Source: Lachnospiraceae bacterium
GTDB lineage: Bacteria; Bacillota; Clostridia; Lachnospirales; Lachnospiraceae
Assembly (NCBI GenBank): GCA_900752065.1
Contig: CAADTT010000117.1
Location: 1-16,694 of the forward strand
Direction of reading: 5' to 3'
DNA length: 16,694 nucleotides
Program-made: the position numbers and the translations under genes
In this document: positions 13,396 to 16,694 of the stretch, one piece after another
How positions within the stretch are numbered: position 1 is the stretch's first letter
Layout of the letters: every line of letters begins with the position of its first letter
The notes under the pieces: model-generated
The model's input: only the letters and a program-made list of their open reading frames with translations
The model's database searches: none
What the model was told of the DNA's origin: nothing

Positions 13396-14355
13396 ATGTC
13401 AGAAACTTATGAAACACCGGCAGACATCCTTGAGGATGCGATCAAAGAGCCGGAAACCACGGAATCCATGGCGGATTACGCCGCAGAACTTGAGGCTTCT
13501 TTCAAGAAAGTGCGTGAAGGAGATATCCTCACAGGAACGGTCATCGGTGTATCCGAGAGCGAAATCACTCTGGATTTAAAATACTATACGGAAGGAATCA
13601 TCCGTCTGGAAGATTATTCCAGCAACCAGGACATTGTCTTAAAAGAAGCGGTACAGATCGGCGATGAGATCACTGCCACAGTGATCCGCCCGGATGACGG
13701 ACAGGGACATATCCTTCTCTCCTCGAAAGAAGCAAATGACACGCTTGCATGGGAAAAACTGAATGCCTGCATGGAAAATGGAACGAACCTGACCGTAAAA
13801 GTCGGAGGCGTTGTAAAATCCGGTGTCATCGCTTATGTAGACGGCATCCGCGGATTTATCCCGGCCTCCAAGCTTTCACTGAGCTATGTGGAAAACCTGG
13901 AAGACTGGTTAGGAAAAGAAATTGAAGTCCGTGTCATCACTGCTGACGCTGAAAAAGGGCGCCTGGTCCTTTCTGCCCGGGATATCCTGAGAGAAAAAGC
14001 AGATGAAGAGAAAAAAGCCCGGATCTCCAACGTTCAGATCGGCCTGGTAACAGAAGGAACTGTGGAATCCCTGCAGCCCTATGGTGCATTTATCGACTTA
14101 GGAAACGGACTGTCCGGTCTGGTACATGTTTCACAGATTTCTGAAAAACGTATCAAGTCCCCTGCAGCAGTGCTTAATGTAGGTGATCAGGTAAAAGTAA
14201 AGGTTATCAACATCAAGGACGGAAAGCTGAGCCTCAGCATGAAAGCTTTAAACGACGTCGCTGCCGAAGTGATCGAAGAGGAAACTTACGATCTGCCCCA
14301 GTCCGAAGGTCTGACGACAAATCTTGGCTCCCTTTTCAAAAACTTAAAACTGTAA
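13396..14355 (+). CDS. S1 RNA-binding domain protein (short ribosomal protein S1 homologue)
   Basis: This 319-residue protein has three S1 OB-fold repeats: about 40-111 (VREGDILTGTVIGV...ILLSSKEA), 129-195 (a divergent repeat with RGFIPASKLS) and 215-284 (VTEGTVESLQPYGAFIDLG...LSLSMKAL). The third is the most canonical RNA-binding repeat. Proteobacterial S1 has six repeats; three- to four-repeat forms are common in Bacillota and are annotated as ribosomal protein S1 homologues that bind mRNA. The start at 13396 has AAGGAGGGG (13381-13389) with 8 nt spacing; the frame open to 13369 is discarded. It is monocistronic, with its own promoter and a strong terminator. Whether it sits on the 30S subunit cannot be told from sequence. 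Confidence 0.92.
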   Translation: MSETYETPADILEDAIKEPETTESMADYAAELEASFKKVREGDILTGTVIGVSESEITLDLKYYTEGIIRLEDYSSNQDIVLKEAVQIGDEITATVIRPDDGQGHILLSSKEANDTLAWEKLNACMENGTNLTVKVGGVVKSGVIAYVDGIRGFIPASKLSLSYVENLEDWLGKEIEVRVITADAEKGRLVLSARDILREKADEEKKARISNVQIGLVTEGTVESLQPYGAFIDLGNGLSGLVHVSQISEKRIKSPAAVLNVGDQVKVKVINIKDGKLSLSMKALNDVAAEVIEEETYDLPQSEGLTTNLGSLFKNLKL

Positions 14356-14366
14356 ATGGAGATATA

Positions 14367-14414
14367 GGAAAGGGCGCCGCTGCCAGGGTACGCCTTCGGC
14401 ATGGCTCCTTTTCC
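14367..14414 (+). terminator. Imperfect hairpin after the S1-domain gene (possible first terminator)
   Basis: GGAAAGG (14367-14373) can pair with CCTTTTCC (14407-14414), with inner GCCA/TGGC and GCC-TTC-GGC stems. It starts 12 nt after the stop but lacks a clean T-run after the stem. It is likely auxiliary to the stronger hairpin downstream. Confidence 0.35.
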
Positions 14415-14432
14415 TGCATACTCAGGCACCGT

Positions 14433-14480
14433 AAAGCAGCCGCCTTCCAGGATCGTACATCCCGAAAGGCGGCTGCTTTT
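14433..14480 (+). terminator. Rho-independent terminator of the S1-domain gene
   Basis: A perfect 14-bp stem is formed by AAAGCAGCCGCCTT (14433-14446) and AAGGCGGCTGCTTT (14466-14479), with an inner GGAT/ATCC pairing in the loop and one further T (TTTT in all, 14477-14480). Flanking A and T runs make it potentially active in both directions. Confidence 0.88.
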
Positions 14481-14548
14481 AGCTTCCGTATAGATATGTG
14501 GTATATTTTCACAAAAACCAGGCTGTTCTTTTTATATTTTTGTATACT

Positions 14549-14602
14549 TTCACAATAAATTTACCGCTTATTCATATTTCGTTCACAATTCATTGCTATA
14601 CT
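14549..14602 (+). promoter_or_regulatory. Pho-box-like promoter: four hexamers at 11-bp steps plus extended -10
   Basis: TTCACA (14549-14554), TTTACC (14560-14565), TTCATA (14571-14576) and TTCACA (14582-14587) are each exactly 11 bp apart. The extended -10 TTGCTATACT (14593-14602) follows, with no good -35. The repeats match the PhoP consensus TT(A/T/C)A(C/T)A with N5 gaps and would span about -60 to -22 of a start near 14609, the layout known for PhoP-activated promoters in Bacillus subtilis. No coding gene lies downstream on this strand before the convergent adenosyltransferase gene. Confidence 0.6.
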
Positions 14603-14607
14603 TTAAA

Positions 14608-14732
14608 CATCTCAAGAGAGATAAAAAAAGATTTATAGCGTAATGTTTTCATTACATATAAAGATAAATTTTTTCATAATAGCCTCCCGGTATACCAGAT
14701 GCCGGGGGGCACTCCTCATTTTCGGGGCTTTT
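14608..14732 (+). ncRNA. Candidate orphan small RNA downstream of the Pho-like promoter
   Basis: The expected transcript has three hairpins. ATCTC-AAGA-GAGAT (14609-14622) lies at the 5' end, GTAATG-TTTT-CATTAC (14640-14655) in the middle, and GCCTCCCGG/CCGGGGGGC (14682-14710, one G-U pair) near the 3' end. GGGGCTTTT (14724-14732) follows; its GGGGCT can pair with AGCCTC (14681-14686) as an alternative terminator. The only plus-strand frame inside (about 31 codons from 14643) has no ribosome binding site. The 3' end would abut the convergent adenosyltransferase stop at 14748. It could also be the remnant leader of a lost phosphate gene. Confidence 0.35.
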
Positions 14733-14747
14733 ATATGAGACTGCCGG

Positions 14748-15281
14748 TTACTTTTCTATTCCCAGCCTCGCTCTTTGTCCCTTATCAAACGGATGTTTGA
14801 TCTTCCGGATCTCTGAGACATAATCAGCCAGCTCCAGCAGGTTCTCACTTGGATAATTCCCCGTCAGAATCACTTCCAGATTCTCAGGTTTTGTTCTCAG
14901 GAACTCCAGCACCAGTTTTTCATCCAAAAGCCCTGCGCTGATCGTATAGATCGTCTCATCCATAAACAGCACATCGTAGGCTTCGGACACAGCCTTTTTA
15001 GTGATCCGTTGAAACTGCTTCCCGTAAAATTCCCTGCGCTCTGCCTTCTCCTCCGGCGTCATCTGAAAGCTGAACTTTTCCTGCTCCAGTCCATCGACGA
15101 TCGTGATATTCTCCACCTGTTCCAGAATTTTTCTCTCACTGGTCTTATTATTTTTCATGAACTGATACAGCAGGACGCGGTAGCCATAACCTGCCGCCCG
15201 GGTGATCAGCCCCATCCCTGTTGTCGTTTTTCCCTTACCATCCCCATAATAAATATGGATCAGCCCCGTCTCCTTTGCCAT
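14748..15281 (-). CDS. Cob(I)yrinic acid a,c-diamide adenosyltransferase family (BtuR/CobO type)
   Basis: This 177-residue P-loop enzyme transfers adenosyl from ATP to the cobalt of corrinoids to make adenosylcobalamin. The BtuR/CobA pattern is clear: YGDGKGKTTT (12-21), FMDE (106-109) as the Walker B-like element, then LTGNYP (139-144), ELADYVSEIRKIKHP and a GQRARLGIE end. Length is typical or slightly short for the family. The start at 15281 is supported by AAGGAG 7 nt upstream; the open frame to 15326 is not used. It follows the EIIC-like gene by 94 nt on the same strand and may be co-transcribed with it. No cobalamin riboswitch or other cobalamin gene is visible here. Confidence 0.92.
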   Translation of the reverse strand: MAKETGLIHIYYGDGKGKTTTGMGLITRAAGYGYRVLLYQFMKNNKTSERKILEQVENITIVDGLEQEKFSFQMTPEEKAERREFYGKQFQRITKKAVSEAYDVLFMDETIYTISAGLLDEKLVLEFLRTKPENLEVILTGNYPSENLLELADYVSEIRKIKHPFDKGQRARLGIEK

Positions 15282-15375
15282 CTGATAGCTCCTTTCCTGT
15301 CTATAAAGCCGTTCACAGTTCTCCACTCACATGCGCAAAACCAGCCGCCGGTACGTCTGCAGCTTCTTCGCAGCC

Positions 15376-16440
15376 CTATAAATCCAATTTCATATCGCCT
15401 GCCTTGATCCATCCTTTTTTCCGCATAAATTCAGACACGGCAAGAGTCACCACCGCCGGAAGAAGGATCTGGAATATGATAATAATTCCCATAGTCATAG
15501 GGCCTCCGATTTCCGGAGCCATGGTCTGATAAGTCATGATCTGTCCCACAAATCCCGCAGTCCCCATACCGGAGCCTGTCGCATTATTCGTCATCTTCAC
15601 CAACATGGTGCTGACAGGACCCAGTACAGCGCTGGAAACGATCGCCGGTATCCATATGACGGGCTTCCGCAGGATATTCGGCACCTGAAGCATAGAAGTT
15701 CCCACGCCCTGCGCGATCAGTCCTCCGATCTTATTTTCCCGGTAGCTTGCCACGGCAAAACCTACCATATTGCAGCAGCAGCCGATGGTCGCTGCTCCCG
15801 CCGCCAGTCCGGAGAGATTCAGGATGACCCCAAGAGCCGCCGAACTGATGGGCAACGTCAGAATCATTCCCATGAGCACGGAGACGATAATTCCCATAAG
15901 GAAGGGCTGCTGCTCCGTTCCCCAGTTAATAATAGAGCCAAGCCATACCATAAATCTGGAAATGGGAGGTCCCACCAGCAGTCCCGCAGCAGAGCCTGCC
16001 AGAATCGATACGACCGGAGTTACCAGAATATCCACCTTTGTCTTTCCTGATACCAGATGTCCCAGCACGATCGCTACATAAGCCGCCAGGAAAGCTCCCA
16101 AAGGCTCGCCCGGTCCTGCCAGAACGATGGTGCCGTCCACCAGCACGCTTCCTGCCAGTATTTTACTTGCAAATCCTCCTACCATGCCTGCGGTAGCCGC
16201 TGACACAGTAACCAGCGGCGATTCTTTAAACCTGTGGGCCACTCCGACACCAATTCCCGCACTCGTCATTGCTGCCGCCATTTTCCCCAGAAAGAAGAGC
16301 ATTTCGCCTGCCTGACCGCCAATCAGATTTCCCACCTGCTGGATGATTGTCCCCACGATCAGAGTTGCAAAAAGCCCCATCGCCATGCCGCTTAATCCTT
16401 CAATAAAAATGTGATTCAAGACTTTCTTTACTGTTTTCAT
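15376..16440 (-). CDS. PTS EIIC_2-type membrane protein, no partner EIIA/EIIB in the window
   Basis: This is a very hydrophobic 354-residue protein with about 8-10 membrane segments. Its style is that of the PTS_EIIC_2 family (PF13303): N-terminal VLNHIFIEGLSGMAMGLFATLIVGTI, repeated glycine-rich spans, GPGEPLGAF (109-117) in a putative substrate loop, CCC at 221-223, and a long GSGMGTAGFVGQ stretch near 289-300. Classical EIICs work with EIIA and EIIB phosphocarriers; none is encoded in this window, and the transported compound is not established for this family as far as I know. The ATG has AAGGAGG 5 nt upstream. A promoter and a palindromic operator candidate precede it. The downstream adenosyltransferase may share the transcript. 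Confidence 0.85.
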   Translation of the reverse strand: MKTVKKVLNHIFIEGLSGMAMGLFATLIVGTIIQQVGNLIGGQAGEMLFFLGKMAAAMTSAGIGVGVAHRFKESPLVTVSAATAGMVGGFASKILAGSVLVDGTIVLAGPGEPLGAFLAAYVAIVLGHLVSGKTKVDILVTPVVSILAGSAAGLLVGPPISRFMVWLGSIINWGTEQQPFLMGIIVSVLMGMILTLPISSAALGVILNLSGLAAGAATIGCCCNMVGFAVASYRENKIGGLIAQGVGTSMLQVPNILRKPVIWIPAIVSSAVLGPVSTMLVKMTNNATGSGMGTAGFVGQIMTYQTMAPEIGGPMTMGIIIIFQILLPAVVTLAVSEFMRKKGWIKAGDMKLDL

Positions 16441-16469
16441 TTTCTCCTCCTTATTATACAGGACTTTAC

Positions 16470-16485
16470 AACTGTCTTGTCAGTT
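16470..16485. promoter_or_regulatory. Palindromic operator candidate AACTGNCNNGNCAGTT
   Basis: The 16-bp site has 12 of 16 positions symmetric. It lies immediately downstream of the -10 of the EIIC-like promoter, overlapping the expected transcription start, where a bound repressor would block transcription. The regulator is not encoded in this window. Confidence 0.5.
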
Positions 16486-16489
16486 ATCT

Positions 16490-16518
16490 ACTGTATCACA
16501 GGTTCCTCCTTTTCGCAA
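16490..16518 (-). promoter_or_regulatory. Promoter of the EIIC-like gene
   Basis: On the minus strand TTGCGA (16513-16518), a 17-nt spacer and TACAGT (16490-16495). The leader to the ATG is about 43 nt. Confidence 0.55.
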
Positions 16519-16580
16519 GCTATTTCTTTGTATAATTGCAGTTTCTCTCACACCGGGCTGTTATAAACTCCATTATAAAC

Positions 16581-16602
16581 CTGTTACAAATTTTGGTAAC
16601 AG
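16581..16602. repeat. 7-bp hairpin CTGTTAC/GTAACAG
   Basis: Perfect arms (16581-16587 and 16596-16602) flank an 8-nt AT-rich loop. It lies just before the nested palindrome at the window edge and may be part of the same element. Confidence 0.6.
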
Positions 16603-16607
16603 TTCAG

Positions 16608-16668
16608 CCATGTCTGGTATTATGGGCGAATCATGCTTGCATGAATGAGCACATAGTACCAGGCATGG
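16608..16668. repeat. Nested palindromic repeat at the window edge
   Basis: CCATG-t-CTGGTA pairs with TACCAG-g-CATGG. Inside are TATG/CATA and TCATGC-TT-GCATGA. The nested, locally perfect architecture recalls the element in the murA leader, and the sequence continues to the window edge with similar G+C-mixed text (GAGTGAGCGCCAGGTAATGAG). It is probably part of a longer interspersed repeat cut by the window. Confidence 0.6.
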
Positions 16669-16694
16669 AGTGAGCGCCAGGTAATGAGCAATCC

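Noticed and set aside
14643..14738. 31-codon plus-strand frame inside the candidate small RNA
   Set aside because: The ATG has no ribosome binding site and lies in a hairpin, and the frame passes through the GC-rich stem.
14681..14760. Cobalamin riboswitch next to the adenosyltransferase gene
   Set aside because: GCCGG-like bits occur, but the region is downstream of the gene on its strand and lacks the B12-box pattern. The short leader upstream of the gene also shows none.

Overview
The window looks like a chromosomal segment of an anaerobic, spore-forming-lineage Bacillota, most likely a Lachnospiraceae-type Clostridia. The grounds are strong AGGAGG ribosome binding sites, sigma-A type promoters with 16-17 nt spacers, a SAM-I (S-box) riboswitch with terminator ahead of metK, a tandem Spo0A-like box pair, and the style of the proteins. 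The species is not identifiable by eye. No rRNA, tRNA, CRISPR array, transposase or phage gene was seen.

Region 1 (about 1-5400) is the most unusual part. A strong promoter (4585-4613, minus strand) heads a tight five-gene operon: a PqqD-like small protein, an HprK-like P-loop kinase, a PF14907-type nucleotidyltransferase, and a TagG/Wzm-like permease with its TagH/Wzt-like ATPase. A SipW-like (Ser/His) S24/S26 peptidase is transcribed divergently. The set combines RiPP-like peptide handling (PqqD, kinase, nucleotidyl transfer, protease) with a polysaccharide-type exporter. Two TGTCGAA-type boxes exactly 10 bp apart lie 69-86 bp upstream of the inferred operon start. No precursor peptide was found in the window.

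Region 2 (5404-7672) is an OmpR/PhoB-family response regulator and sensor kinase, translationally coupled by an 8-bp overlap. Its 3' end is only 3 bp from the convergent peptidase gene.

Region 3 (7715-11543) is housekeeping on the minus strand: metK with its SAM riboswitch, promoter and terminators; murA with a roughly 310-nt leader full of nested perfect hairpins; and a shikimate-kinase-like gene lacking a conserved substrate arginine.

Region 4 (11548-14732) is a plus-strand island: a membrane-anchored DUF885 metallopeptidase-like protein, a three-repeat S1-domain protein with its terminator, and then a Pho-box-like promoter (four TTCACA-type hexamers at exact 11-bp steps ahead of an extended -10). 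That promoter reads into a gene-free, hairpin-rich stretch, a candidate orphan small RNA.

Region 5 (14748-16694) returns to the minus strand with a BtuR/CobO-type cobalamin adenosyltransferase and an orphan PTS EIIC_2-type membrane protein under a promoter with a palindromic operator candidate. The window ends in another nested-palindrome repeat.
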